This document shows positions 1-8,332 of a stretch of 64,000 nucleotides of DNA, in pieces. Under the pieces are notes generated by a model. It saw only the letters and a list, made by a program, of their open reading frames with translations. It made no database searches and was not told where the DNA came from. The stretch is from Claveliimonas bilis (GTDB taxonomy: Bacteria; Bacillota; Clostridia; Lachnospirales; Lachnospiraceae). The stretch's first letter is position 1. Each line of letters begins with the position of its first letter. The translations under genes were made by a program, and so were the position numbers. Location of the stretch: contig NZ_AP027742.1 in the NCBI RefSeq assembly GCF_030296775.1, positions 1,488,001 to 1,552,000 on the forward strand. The letters are read 5' to 3'.

Positions 1-1
1 G

Positions 2-298
2 AAGTGGACTGCGTTTTGCAGAATAACCCTTCCACTGTGCAAAAATACTATTATAAGCGGTTTCCTGATCATATTTGTATTTGCGCTTGGAGCATATGAA
101 CTCCCGTTGATCTTAGGGGCGACAACGCCAAAAGCCTTGCCGATCCTGGCTTACCAGCAGTATATTCACCCGGATTTGCGGAATCGGCCTTACGCGATGG
201 CTTTAAATGGGATCATTATGATCATTTCATTGATTAGTGCGTTGATTTATTTTATAATGACGCAGAAAAATATGAAAGAACTGACGGATAAAAAATAG
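2..298 (+). CDS. ABC transporter permease, PotB-type (5' end outside window)
   Basis: Only the C-terminal 98 residues are present; the frame is open to the window edge. The start of the fragment (W-T-A-F-x-R-I-T-L-P) matches the end of the cytoplasmic EAA loop that docks on the ATPase, followed by two hydrophobic membrane segments (about residues 20-40 and 75-92). The sequence ELPLILGATTPKALP is typical of the first permease of spermidine/putrescine-type (PotABCD) or thiamine/2-aminoethylphosphonate-type importers. It lies 3 bp upstream of a second permease and forms an operon with it. The substrate-binding protein is not in the window, so the substrate is unknown. Confidence 0.8.
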   Translation, partial: KWTAFCRITLPLCKNTIISGFLIIFVFALGAYELPLILGATTPKALPILAYQQYIHPDLRNRPYAMALNGIIMIISLISALIYFIMTQKNMKELTDKK

Positions 299-301
299 AT
301 T

Positions 302-1117
302 ATGATGAAGAAAAAGAACTCATGGATTGAAAATCTGATATTGGCCTTATTAGCATTGGTGATTTTGCTGCCGATACTCACACTCTTGATATGGACATTT
401 ACGGAACGCTGGGCATGGCCTGATTTGATCCCTCAGGTATTTTCTGCGAGAGCTTTGCGGGAAATACTGCGCCAGAAGGAGAGTCTTACAAAGATATTTG
501 TGTCGAGTATTTTGATTTCTACGGTGGTGGCGGTACTTTCGGCGACCATCGGGCTTATGACGGCCAGGGCATTGGTGTTCTACGATTTTGCAGGTAAGAA
601 GACTATATCATTTTTGACGATATTGCCATTTATGGTACCAGTGACAGTGTTTGCTATGGGAGTGCAGGTCGTATTTATTAAGATGAGGCTTAACAATACC
701 ATCACAGGTGTGATCATTGCCCATCTCATTTGTTCCCTGCCTTATGCAGTAAGGCTTTTGACGGATGGGACACAGGCTGTTGGCATGAGACTGGAGGAAC
801 AGGCAAGAGTCCTTGGAGCTTCGGCGTTTACGGCATTTTTTAGGATATCTCTTCCGATGCTTGTACCGGTGATATTATCAGCGGTGAGTATGTCATATAT
901 CGTTTCATTCAGTCAGTATTTCCTGACACTCATGATCGGAGGGGGAAATGTAAGAACATTTACCATTATTATGGTGCCGTATCTGCAGAGCGGTAATCGG
1001 AATATTGCCTGTATTTATAGTGCGATCTTCCTTGGTATTACGCTGGCAGTGTTTGGTATATTCGATGAGATTGCAAAACATTTTACAAAAAACAATGGCG
1101 GCGATTACTACAGTTAG
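302..1117 (+). CDS. ABC transporter permease, PotC-type
   Basis: A 271-residue integral membrane protein with about six transmembrane segments. The EAA loop is visible near residues 160-185 (EEQARVLGASAFTAFFRISLP), which places it in the binding-protein-dependent importer permease family. It would pair with the upstream permease to form the transmembrane channel, energised by the ATPase that begins 11 bp downstream. The start has only a weak Shine-Dalgarno sequence and lies 3 bp after the previous stop, which suggests translational coupling. The nucleoside hydrolase in the same operon hints at nucleoside or nucleobase-linked uptake, but this is inference from context only. Confidence 0.82.
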   Translation: MMKKKNSWIENLILALLALVILLPILTLLIWTFTERWAWPDLIPQVFSARALREILRQKESLTKIFVSSILISTVVAVLSATIGLMTARALVFYDFAGKKTISFLTILPFMVPVTVFAMGVQVVFIKMRLNNTITGVIIAHLICSLPYAVRLLTDGTQAVGMRLEEQARVLGASAFTAFFRISLPMLVPVILSAVSMSYIVSFSQYFLTLMIGGGNVRTFTIIMVPYLQSGNRNIACIYSAIFLGITLAVFGIFDEIAKHFTKNNGGDYYS

Positions 1118-1128
1118 CGGAGGAGAAG

Positions 1129-1959
1129 ATGAGCTTAACGATAGAGAATCTGAAAGTAACATTACAAAAAAAGGAAATACTTCATGGGATAAACCTGGAT
1201 GCGAAAGAGGGAGAATTTATATCCCTTCTGGGAGCATCCGGATGCGGAAAGACTACGCTTTTAAAAAGTATCGCGGGACTTCTGGATGTACAAGACGGAA
1301 ATATCAGAATCCGTAAAGAATCTGTGCTCGGAGTTGCTCCGGAGAAAAGGGGAACGATTATCGTGTTTCAGGATCTGAGATTGTTTCCACATATGACGGT
1401 GGAGAAAAATATTACGTTTCCGATGGAATTGAAGAGAGTACCCAAAGAGGAACAGCGGGCTAATGTAAAGAAACTTTTGGAGGCGGTGCAGTTATCCGGT
1501 TTTGAAAAGCGGAAGATGCGGGAAATGTCCGGCGGTCAGATGCAGCGGGTGGCTCTTGCGAGGGCACTGGCGGCGAATCCGAAGGTACTTCTTCTTGATG
1601 AACCGTTTTCCGGGCTGGATGAAAAACTCAGAGAGGAGATGGGACGCCTTGTGAAAGAACTGCATGAGCTGTGGAAGATTACCACGATCCTTGTAACTCA
1701 CGATATTCGTGAGGCGCTTCAGATGTCAGACCGTATCGCTGTGATGAGCGAAGGAAATGTTTTGCAGTATGATACTCCGAAGAATATAATGGAGCATCCC
1801 GCAAATCAGACTGTGGCGGATTATTTTGGGAAAATGAACTATGTGGAAGGAGTTGTAAAAGACGGAAAGTTCGTAAGCGGACTTTTTGAGGCAGAGGTGG
1901 ATTTGCCAGACGGCGAATATAAAGCCGGAATCACATGGTTTAAGAAAGGAAGAAAATAA
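1129..1959 (+). CDS. ABC transporter ATP-binding protein, PotA-type
   Basis: A 276-residue cytoplasmic ATPase of the operon. Walker A is GASGCGKTT (near residue 35), the Q-loop is FQDLRLFPHM, the signature is MSGGQMQRVALARA, Walker B is VLLLDEPFSGLDE and the H-loop is ILVTHD. The C-terminal tail after about residue 225 is shorter than the full TOBE domain of PotA, so regulation through that domain may be reduced. The start follows AGCGGAGGAGAAG, a strong ribosome binding site. The stop is 1 bp before the start of the nucleoside hydrolase gene, so the two are co-translated. Confidence 0.85.
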   Translation: MSLTIENLKVTLQKKEILHGINLDAKEGEFISLLGASGCGKTTLLKSIAGLLDVQDGNIRIRKESVLGVAPEKRGTIIVFQDLRLFPHMTVEKNITFPMELKRVPKEEQRANVKKLLEAVQLSGFEKRKMREMSGGQMQRVALARALAANPKVLLLDEPFSGLDEKLREEMGRLVKELHELWKITTILVTHDIREALQMSDRIAVMSEGNVLQYDTPKNIMEHPANQTVADYFGKMNYVEGVVKDGKFVSGLFEAEVDLPDGEYKAGITWFKKGRK

Positions 1960-1960
1960 T

Positions 1961-2830
1961 ATGAAGCATATCGTATTTGACTGTGACTGTACGTTTGGCG
2001 TGAATAAATGTGACGTAGACGACGGACTTGCCCTTATGTATCTTTTGGGATGTGAAGAGGCAGAGGTTCTCGGAGTGACGGCGACTTATGGAAACAGTAC
2101 TCTGCCTGTAGTCTGGGAAGCATTAAACCGATTGCTTGCCGATCTCGGAAAGAAAGATATTACTGTGAAAAAAGGCGGGGAAGCAAGGGAATATTATAAG
2201 AGTGAGGCGGCAGATTTTCTGGTGGATATGGCAAATAAAAATCCGGGAGAACTATCTGTCCTGGCAACCGGGTCTCTTACGAACCTTTATGGAGCTTACG
2301 AAAAGGACAGCGCCTTTTTCGATAAGGTAAAAGAGATCGTGCTTATGGGTGGAATTACCAGCCCGTTGATTTTTGAAAAAAAGGTCATGAATGAACTTAA
2401 TTTTTCTTGTGATCCTAAAGCCGCATGGACAGTACTAACTAAAGGAAAAAACGTGTCCGTTATTACGGGGAATAATTGTTTGAAAGTGCTTTTTACAAAG
2501 GAAGAGTATAAAAAACGTTTATTTACCATGGAAAATCCGGCGGCAGTCTATATCCGGGAGAAGACGGATTATTGGTTTGGTTATAACGAAGAAGATTATG
2601 GTATCGGCGGATTTTATAATTGGGATGTGACGGCGGCAGTGTATCTGATGCATCCGGAACTTTTTAAAGACGTAAAGGATGTGTTTGAGATCACGGAGAC
2701 GGATCTTCAGACTGGCTTTTTGAGAAAAGAACATTCCGGAAACTGTGTGCTGAATCTTCCCGAAATTGATGAAGAAGAGTCGTTTAAAAATAATATCTAT
2801 GACACATGGATGGAGGTTAGGATGCTATGA
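1961..2830 (+). CDS. Nucleoside hydrolase (inosine/uridine-preferring family)
   Basis: A 289-residue protein that should cleave the N-glycosidic bond of a ribonucleoside to give free base and ribose. The N-terminal Ca2+-binding aspartate cluster is present but stretched: FDCDCTFGVNKCDVDDGLA instead of the compact DTDPGxDDA. The C-terminal WDVTAAVYL supplies the other conserved Asp. MGG and ATGSLTNL motifs of the family are also present. The ATG at 1961 is chosen over an upstream in-frame start because it abuts the ABC ATPase stop and matches the family N-terminus. Operon context suggests it acts on what the transporter imports. The substrate is not determined by sequence. Confidence 0.82.
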   Translation: MKHIVFDCDCTFGVNKCDVDDGLALMYLLGCEEAEVLGVTATYGNSTLPVVWEALNRLLADLGKKDITVKKGGEAREYYKSEAADFLVDMANKNPGELSVLATGSLTNLYGAYEKDSAFFDKVKEIVLMGGITSPLIFEKKVMNELNFSCDPKAAWTVLTKGKNVSVITGNNCLKVLFTKEEYKKRLFTMENPAAVYIREKTDYWFGYNEEDYGIGGFYNWDVTAAVYLMHPELFKDVKDVFEITETDLQTGFLRKEHSGNCVLNLPEIDEEESFKNNIYDTWMEVRML

Positions 2831-3028
2831 AGAAATATTGGCGAAGGAGCAAAGTGTTTCGCTGAAATCACTTGCGGTGACAGGAAGTGATTTGATTGTC
2901 ATGGGATGAAGCCGGGAAAAGAGATTGGAGAGACGCTTAACAAGCTTTTAGAAATGGTGATTGAAGAGCCGGAGCTGAATGCCAAAGAGCGATTGACGTG
3001 GAAGATTATATATGTCTTGAATAAATAG
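2829..3028 (+). pseudogene. Frameshifted C-terminal remnant of CCA-adding tRNA nucleotidyltransferase
   Basis: Translation from 2829 reads ILAKEQSVSLKSLAVTG, then SDLIVMG. After a one-base loss near 2908-2911 the frame shifts and continues MKPGKEIGETLNKLLEMVIE. This is the well-known tail of bacterial CCA-adding enzyme / poly(A) polymerase family proteins, in which VTG-DL-GMKPGKEIG is conserved. The catalytic N-terminal part is absent; the fragment begins directly at the nucleoside hydrolase stop. It is a non-functional relic, probably left by recombination next to the IS3 element. A functional cca gene is presumably elsewhere. Confidence 0.7.
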
Positions 3029-3114
3029 AAGAAATTATTAAATAGATCTATTGGACGGGCAAAATGCCTGCCATTATAATGGCTTTGGTATAAATATATT
3101 TGGAGGAATGAAAG

Positions 3115-3270
3115 ATGAAGAAGAAACTTTTAAGCGTTGTTCTCTGTGGCGTAATGGCAGCCGCATTACTTGCCGGATGTGGAAAAAAGATCGGCAAAGA
3201 CAGAGCTGCGAACAATAAAAACTGGTGTGGTATAAAAAAAGTTGACAGCTTATTCTCAAGGATTCCATAA
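3115..3270 (+). pseudogene. Truncated lipoprotein N-terminus (probable solute-binding protein) cut by the IS3 element
   Basis: The ORF starts after TGGAGGAATGAAAG with a classic lipoprotein signal: MKKK, a hydrophobic core, then LLAGC at residues 17-21 (lipobox), followed by GKK. About 15 residues later the reading frame runs into the left end of the IS3-family element and stops at 3268. ABC-importer binding proteins begin this way, and the nearby ABC operon lacks one in the window, but the fragment is too short to assign. It encodes 51 residues in total. Confidence 0.6.
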
Positions 3271-3300
3271 TAAAACCAAGAGAATAAGGAGGTATTCAAA

Positions 3301-3633
3301 GTGGCACGTAAATATGACCATGAATACAAAGTACAGGCAGTAAAACTTGCCAAAGAAATCGGTGGCGCTAAGGCTGCTAAAGAATTAGGAATCCCTGAAG
3401 GAACTATCCATACTTGGCTGAAAGCTGTAAGGGCCGGTAAGTTAGATATCGGGGAAGGCTCCCATACCCCTGCTAGTGCAATGAGCCTGTCAGAAGAGAT
3501 TGCTATGCTGCGTAAGCGGGTAAAGGAGCAGGATAAAGAAATTCGCCGCTTGAAGGAAGAAAACGAATTTCTGGAGGAAGCCAGCGCTTTTTTCGCCGCC
3601 AGCCGTCGGAAGTCAGCAAAAACCAGAGAATGA
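3301..3633 (+). CDS. IS3-family transposase OrfA (HTH protein)
   Basis: A 110-residue protein with an N-terminal helix-turn-helix (KAAKELGIPEGTIHTWLKA, about residues 24-42) and a C-terminal leucine-zipper-like coiled coil (LSEEIAMLRKRVKEQDKEIRRLKEE). This is the DNA-binding, IR-recognising half of an IS3-type transposase. It starts at GTG 3301 after AAGGAGGTATTCAAA. Its TGA stop overlaps the ATG of orfB (ATGA), so OrfB could be made by coupling or by programmed -1 frameshifting to an OrfAB fusion, as is usual in the family. Confidence 0.9.
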   Translation: MARKYDHEYKVQAVKLAKEIGGAKAAKELGIPEGTIHTWLKAVRAGKLDIGEGSHTPASAMSLSEEIAMLRKRVKEQDKEIRRLKEENEFLEEASAFFAASRRKSAKTRE

Positions 3634-4538
3634 TATTTCTGGCTTTGAAAACAGAGGACGGCAGGATTACCGGGAAAATCTCATTTTATTGCCGGATGCT
3701 TGGTGTCAGCCGGCAAGGTTTCTATAAATATCTTGCGAATAAAGACCGTCCTTGGAAGTACCAGGATTTGGCAGATGCCATGAAAGAAATCATCAACGAG
3801 GACGAATGTAACGATACTTACGGACGGATCCGGATGTATCAGACACTGTTGCTGAAACAGCCGGAGGGAGTGCATATCCCAAGTGAGCGGACTGTATACC
3901 GGGTTATGGATCAAATCGGTCTGAGTCATCGGCCAAAAAGAAAACCGAATGGACTCACAAAGGCAGACCGGGAAGCCATGAAATCGGATGATCTGCTGAA
4001 GCGGGATTTCCATTCCGATGTCCCATTAGAAAAGTGCATTACAGATATCACAGAGATCCCGGCATCCAATGGAAAACTGTATGTATCTGCGATTTTCGAC
4101 TGCTTTGATCTTAGCGTCCTCGGTCTGGCAATGGAAACAAACATGAAAGCAGATTTGTGTATCCAAACACTGGAAAACGCCCTGACTGCTTATCCCACGC
4201 TGGAAGGCGCTGTTATCCACAGCGACCGTGGGGCACAGTATACCAGCGAAGCCTATCGTCAAGCTATCCAGAAATATCATATCCACCAAAGCATGAACAG
4301 CGCGGGAGGGCGCTGCCATGATAATGCACGCTGTGAGAGTATGTGGGCCAGAATGAAGACAGAGCTCCTTTATGACCGTTATGATACAAAGCAGATGACT
4401 GTAGAGGAATTAAAGGTACTCATTTGGAGATACTTCCTCAGCTACTGGAATAACCGGAGGATCTGCTCTGACAATGGAGGGGTTCCTCCTGTGATAAAAC
4501 GCAGGCAGTATTATGAGACTTTGGAGCTGGCGGCATAG
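3630..4538 (+). CDS. IS3-family transposase OrfB (DDE integrase core)
   Basis: A 302-residue rve-type integrase. An N-terminal HTH_21-like region precedes the DDE catalytic domain: D in CITDITEIP, D in VIHSDRGAQYTS, and E in the NARCESMWARMKTELLY segment, with the usual spacing. The C-terminus YWNNRRICSDNGGVPPV is the family ending (normally YN..R.H..LG..PP). The gene appears intact, so the element may still be mobile. Confidence 0.9.
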   Translation: MIFLALKTEDGRITGKISFYCRMLGVSRQGFYKYLANKDRPWKYQDLADAMKEIINEDECNDTYGRIRMYQTLLLKQPEGVHIPSERTVYRVMDQIGLSHRPKRKPNGLTKADREAMKSDDLLKRDFHSDVPLEKCITDITEIPASNGKLYVSAIFDCFDLSVLGLAMETNMKADLCIQTLENALTAYPTLEGAVIHSDRGAQYTSEAYRQAIQKYHIHQSMNSAGGRCHDNARCESMWARMKTELLYDRYDTKQMTVEELKVLIWRYFLSYWNNRRICSDNGGVPPVIKRRQYYETLELAA

Positions 4539-4592
4539 TCAGTGATATCCTTGAGAAAAATGTGTCAACTAATCTTGACAATATCATATTGT

Positions 4593-4913
4593 ATGCAGGA
4601 AGCCATCTACCAGCTTGGAGAAAAAGGATATACTAACCCAACGGATGAATTGATTGCTAAAACAACAGAAGGCTTGTTCGAAAGTGAGCGGTTTGCAAGT
4701 GGAAATGAAGCGGATGAGATTGTAGAAGATGTATTATCCAGATGGGAATTGAACCTTTCTGACCTGCTTCATGAAGATGAATATCTGGCAGAATACGCCA
4801 CCACAGGTTCTTATAGCACCTACCATTGTATCATGGAAAAAGGTAGCACACATATTGCCTTATCCAAAAGGCAAAAAAGGATATTCTCTTTTGTTATATA
4901 TTATATTTTATAG
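4593..4913 (+). pseudogene. Unrecognised ORF lacking its own start, abutting the IS3 right end
   Basis: The frame is open from the IS3 right end and encodes about 106 residues from the first internal ATG at 4593, which has no ribosome binding site. The sequence is acidic (ESERFASGNEADEIVEDVLSR; LLHEDEYLAEYATTG) and ends with a basic and hydrophobic tail. I do not recognise the family. The missing start and the IS border suggest a 5'-truncated gene. It lies 17 bp before the next ORF and may once have been co-transcribed with it. Confidence 0.4.
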
Positions 4914-4930
4914 GAATTTAGGAGAAGAAA

Positions 4931-5389
4931 ATGAAAAATCGGGTAATGTCTGTTTTGGCAACACTGTTATTTCTATTATGTCTTGGATATGGAGCATATC
5001 AGGAAAAAGGATTAAATGTGCTTGAGGAGGAAATTATTTCAGTTGAAGTACAAAGGAGATCTCCTTACCTGTCAGAAAGCGAGGTTGACAGCGAGGATTT
5101 AATGAAACAATTATCACGGGAAATCAAAGCTACAGATTTTATTGAGCAGGATGAAAGAAAAGCAGAGGTTAAAGATAAATCAGGGCAGCCTGATATCGTA
5201 TTTCATATTTATGGAGAAGAAAGAAGTATACTATATACGTTAGAAATAACAAATAATTTTGAACAAGTAACAATGAACATAAACCAGAAAAACTATTTCT
5301 ATGATAACGAAAAATTAGACCGTATATTCAGAGAAATTTTTTCAGAAGCACAGGAAAAAAGAGAAAGGGAAGAAATCATTCCTCTATAG
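4931..5389 (+). CDS. Hypothetical membrane-anchored or exported protein
   Basis: A 152-residue protein with a strong ribosome binding site (TTTAGGAGAAGAAA). The N-terminus has one hydrophobic segment (about residues 5-22) that could be a signal peptide or anchor. The rest is a polar, charged domain with a predicted alternating strand pattern (PDIVFHIYGEERSILYTLEI) and a charged C-terminal helix. No known motif was recognised. The gene lies between the IS3 scar and the flavoprotein gene. 5390-5628 holds no supported gene, only a short open stretch with three cysteines and no start codon. Confidence 0.55.
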   Translation: MKNRVMSVLATLLFLLCLGYGAYQEKGLNVLEEEIISVEVQRRSPYLSESEVDSEDLMKQLSREIKATDFIEQDERKAEVKDKSGQPDIVFHIYGEERSILYTLEITNNFEQVTMNINQKNYFYDNEKLDRIFREIFSEAQEKREREEIIPL

Positions 5390-5628
5390 ATAAGATTAAA
5401 AGACTTCGTGCAGGTGGTTTGTATATGACGCAGCTGCCTTTGTCTGAAATGTGATAGTAAAACAGGAAAAATTGTACCCGGATCGGTAAGAAAAAGCATC
5501 ACTCCCATACAGTTAAATAGTAGTGAGGCAAAGGGATTTTGGCTCTATTGTCTGAAAAAAATCAAGTATGATAAAGAAAAGACAATAATATCACGAAAGT
5601 ATGGAAGATATACAGAAGGAGGAAGAAA

Positions 5629-7566
5629 ATGTTTGAACGATTGTTTTCCCCTATCCGTATCCGGGATATGGAGTTGGAAAATCGGGTAGTGATGACAGGA
5701 ATGGGGACCCGGATGGTCGGAGGAGATGGAAGAGAAGTAACTGACCGCTTGATCAGATATCATGTAGAACGTGCCCGTGGCGGTGTGGGACTGAATACGG
5801 TGGAAGTCTGTTCTGTAGATGCGGCAAGTGCGCCGAAAGGATTCCTTGCCTTGAGCGATGACAAGTATATTCCGGGGATGAAGAAACTGGCAGATGCAGT
5901 GCATGAGGCGGGAGGAAAGATCTGCCCGCAGCTGTGGCAGGGGTCACTGGCTGTGGGAAGCGATCCGGATGCTGAAATTTTAGTTGCCTCAAAAATGAGG
6001 CTTTCACGGAAAGTAAGCATAAAAGGAATGAGTAAAGAACGGATCCATTCCATTGTGAAAGCTTATGGCGAAGCTGCCAGAAGAGCTGCACAGGCAGGAA
6101 TGGACGCTGTAGAATTTCATGCAGCGCACACCTACCTGCCCCATGTTTTTCTGTCAGGAGGCATAAATCACCGGACAGATGAATACGGAGGCAGCTTTGA
6201 AAACAGATGCAGATTTCCTTTGGAATGTATCCGGGCTATTCGTCAGAATATTCCGGAAGGGATGCCTCTTTTCATGAGGATTGTCTGCCATGACGATTAT
6301 CTGGAAAATGGTCTGACAGAGGGGGAAGTTATTGAATTTTGTAAGCTGGCAGGCCGGGAGGGAGTGGATGTTCTGAACATTTCCAGAGGTAATTTCCTGA
6401 CCCGTGCCCAGATTTATGAAATTCCTCCGATTGATCTTCCTAAAGGAATAAATGTAGGGCCGGCTTCCCGTATTCGAAAGGAGACAGGAATGTTGACAAT
6501 GCCGTCCGGACGTATCAATACGCCGGGGTTTGCTGAAGAAATCCTGGAGGAGGACAAAGCCGACCTGATCGCCATGTCCCGCGCACAGCTGGCAGATCCT
6601 TACTTCTGTAAAAAAGCAAAGGAAGGCAAGCTGGCTCAGATTAATTATTGTGTGGGATGCGACCAAGGGTGTTATGATTATTTTATCAACCCGGAGAAAG
6701 ATCATATCAGCTGTATGAGAAATCCGGCGGTAGGAGAGGAAGAAGAACTGAAAGTTCAGGCTGCCGAAAAACCGAAACGTGTCATGATTGCAGGCGGTGG
6801 AATTGCCGGACTGGAAATTGCGGATATCCTTCATCAAAGAGGACACAAACCTGCTATTTATGAAAAAACCGGAACCCTGGGAGGTCAGTTTGTGCTTGCG
6901 GGGACCGCGCCGAGGAAGGATGACTTTGGCATGGCCGGAAGAATGGCCGCCCAGAAAGCGATGGAGTCAGGAATTGATATTTTCCTGAATACCGAAGTGA
7001 CTGCAGAAGTTATTGAGAAGGAAAAGCCGGATGTCGTCGTTGTTGCAGTTGGTTCAGTGCCTTTTGTTCCACCGATAGCAGGTATTGATCAGGCAAATGT
7101 TATGAGTTCTAAAGAGGTACTCTCGGGAACCAAAGTTCCCATGAGCGGAAATGTTGTAGTGATCGGCGGAGGTCTGGTAGGATTGGAAGTCTCAGAGCAT
7201 CTGGAGCGCCGGGGCTGTCATGTGACAGTAGTTGAAATGCGCGAGGGTATTGGGATCGATCTGGGACATATGAGGAAAACAGCGGTACAGATCCAGCTGG
7301 AACAAGGACATATTCACCAGATTGTAAATGCAGCATGTAAGGAAATTCGGGAAAAAAGTGTTGTGCTGGAAGTAAAGGGAGAAACGATGGAAGTTCCGGC
7401 GGACTATGTGGTGATTGCTACTGGTTCCCGGGCAAAAGACAGTACAGATCTCCAGGAATGCTGTGAAAGGCTGGGAATACCGGTATATGTGATCGGCGAC
7501 GCAAAACGGGCAAGAAAGGCTCTGGATACGATTTATGAAGCCTATCTTGCCGCATTGGAAATATAA
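5629..7566 (+). CDS. NADH:flavin oxidoreductase / 2,4-dienoyl-CoA reductase family (BaiCD/BaiH-like)
   Basis: A 645-residue multidomain flavoenzyme. Residues 1-330 form an old-yellow-enzyme TIM barrel for FMN (motifs DAVEFHAAHTYLPHVFLS and DEYGGSFENRCRF). Near residues 341-370 is a 4Fe-4S site (CVGCDQGC, then C in ISCMRNP). From about residue 384 come FAD and NAD(P)H domains (MIAGGGIAGLE; VVIGGGLVGLE). This is the architecture and size of 2,4-dienoyl-CoA reductase and of BaiCD/BaiH, which reduce 3-oxo-delta4 or delta6 steroid double bonds. The next gene is a BaiE-like dehydratase homologue, strengthening an enone-reduction role. The actual substrate is unknown. Start after AGGAGGAAGAAA. Confidence 0.85.
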   Translation: MFERLFSPIRIRDMELENRVVMTGMGTRMVGGDGREVTDRLIRYHVERARGGVGLNTVEVCSVDAASAPKGFLALSDDKYIPGMKKLADAVHEAGGKICPQLWQGSLAVGSDPDAEILVASKMRLSRKVSIKGMSKERIHSIVKAYGEAARRAAQAGMDAVEFHAAHTYLPHVFLSGGINHRTDEYGGSFENRCRFPLECIRAIRQNIPEGMPLFMRIVCHDDYLENGLTEGEVIEFCKLAGREGVDVLNISRGNFLTRAQIYEIPPIDLPKGINVGPASRIRKETGMLTMPSGRINTPGFAEEILEEDKADLIAMSRAQLADPYFCKKAKEGKLAQINYCVGCDQGCYDYFINPEKDHISCMRNPAVGEEEELKVQAAEKPKRVMIAGGGIAGLEIADILHQRGHKPAIYEKTGTLGGQFVLAGTAPRKDDFGMAGRMAAQKAMESGIDIFLNTEVTAEVIEKEKPDVVVVAVGSVPFVPPIAGIDQANVMSSKEVLSGTKVPMSGNVVVIGGGLVGLEVSEHLERRGCHVTVVEMREGIGIDLGHMRKTAVQIQLEQGHIHQIVNAACKEIREKSVVLEVKGETMEVPADYVVIATGSRAKDSTDLQECCERLGIPVYVIGDAKRARKALDTIYEAYLAALEI

Positions 7567-7577
7567 AAATCGGGGAA

Positions 7578-7620
7578 CGAAAATCGCCAACAGGTTCTTT
7601 GGGATCTGCTGGCGATTTCG
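7578..7620 (+). terminator. Intercistronic stem-loop between the flavoenzyme and dehydratase-like genes
   Basis: Inverted repeat with arms CGAAAATCGCCA and TGGCGATTTCG plus an inner CAG/CTG pair, separated by a GTTCTTTGGGAT loop. It is followed by TAAAAAAAG rather than a T-tract on the + strand. It is therefore more likely an mRNA stability or processing hairpin, or a weak attenuator, than a full terminator. Confidence 0.45.
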
Positions 7621-7661
7621 TAAAAAAAGAATGATCGGAAAGGCAAAGAAGGGAGAAGAAA

Positions 7662-8216
7662 ATGAAAGTAATTAAGCAGGATATGACAATTAAAAAAATG
7701 GTAGTAGAAGTTATGAAACATGCCAGAAGCCAGAGTTATACGCCGCAGCAGCTCTGTGAGAGGCAGAAGATCATAGATGCCCAGTTCTTTTATTATTGGG
7801 CTATGGATATGAAAAAAGAGGAATATATCTGTGATCTGTTTACAGAAGACTTCACCTACCGGTGCTATGTGGAAAATAAAACAGCTCCAAAGGATCAGGC
7901 AATGAGATCCAAGTATGTCAATCGGAATATGATGACAATGCATATGAGCCATAATCCGTTGATCTGGCTTATAAGCGATACAGAGGCAAGGGGAATTTTC
8001 CTTTATGAGGATAACAATACCTACCGGGAAAGCAAACAGACCGCTGAAGGATTTTCGGTATACTGTGATGATTTCCGCAAGTGTGAAGACGGTATCTGGC
8101 GGATCAGTACAATGCGGATCGGATATCGGAAAATGGAAGGAGAACTGGAGGATTACGATGTTCCTGAAGGCTGGACACCGAAATCCTGGGAAGAATGGCG
8201 CTGTGGACAGGAGTAA
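7662..8216 (+). CDS. SnoaL-like (NTF2 fold) protein resembling bile acid 7-alpha-dehydratase BaiE
   Basis: A 184-residue alpha+beta barrel protein. Aligned by eye with BaiE, the four residues reported as catalytic there are all present: Tyr44 and Asp49 (FFYYWAMD; BaiE Y30, D35), His94 (TMHMSHNP; BaiE H83) and Asp117 (FLYEDNNTYRE; BaiE D106). The 5' neighbour is a BaiCD/BaiH-type enoate reductase, so the pair could dehydrate and reduce a hydroxylated steroid-like or aromatic-precursor substrate. Other bai genes (CoA ligase, CoA transferase, 3-alpha-HSDH) are absent here, so a bile-acid role is not proven. It is about 18 residues longer than BaiE, mainly at the N-terminus. Confidence 0.7.
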   Translation: MKVIKQDMTIKKMVVEVMKHARSQSYTPQQLCERQKIIDAQFFYYWAMDMKKEEYICDLFTEDFTYRCYVENKTAPKDQAMRSKYVNRNMMTMHMSHNPLIWLISDTEARGIFLYEDNNTYRESKQTAEGFSVYCDDFRKCEDGIWRISTMRIGYRKMEGELEDYDVPEGWTPKSWEEWRCGQE

Positions 8217-8332
8217 CGGAGTTATTTGTAAAAGAAAGTGCATTGACGCAAGTGGAAAATTGAAATAGAATGTGAGGGAAGGAATTAGAGATTTATTGTA
8301 AAGCAGCTGTTTTGATCAGCTGAGGGGGAATT

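Larger units (their letters stand above)
3228..4580 (+). mobile_element. IS3-family insertion sequence (orfA + orfB)
   Basis: The element carries two overlapping transposase ORFs. Imperfect inverted repeats lie at 3241-3263 and 4547-4569: both read GTTGACA, a few variable bases, then TTCTCAAGGAT, with 20 of 23 positions matching. The outermost bases are inferred from the TG...CA rule of the family and are approximate. No target-site duplication could be seen. The flanks are unrelated broken genes, which suggests that the copy took part in a deletion or rearrangement after insertion. Confidence 0.8.

Noticed and set aside
5390-5628. Short Cys-containing open stretch before the flavoenzyme gene
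   Set aside because: No start codon or ribosome binding site in that frame and no recognisable family; it may be a relic but cannot be supported.
6154-6846. Long minus-strand ORF opposite the flavoenzyme gene
   Set aside because: It is a shadow of a strongly conserved plus-strand gene and has no domain or ribosome binding site.
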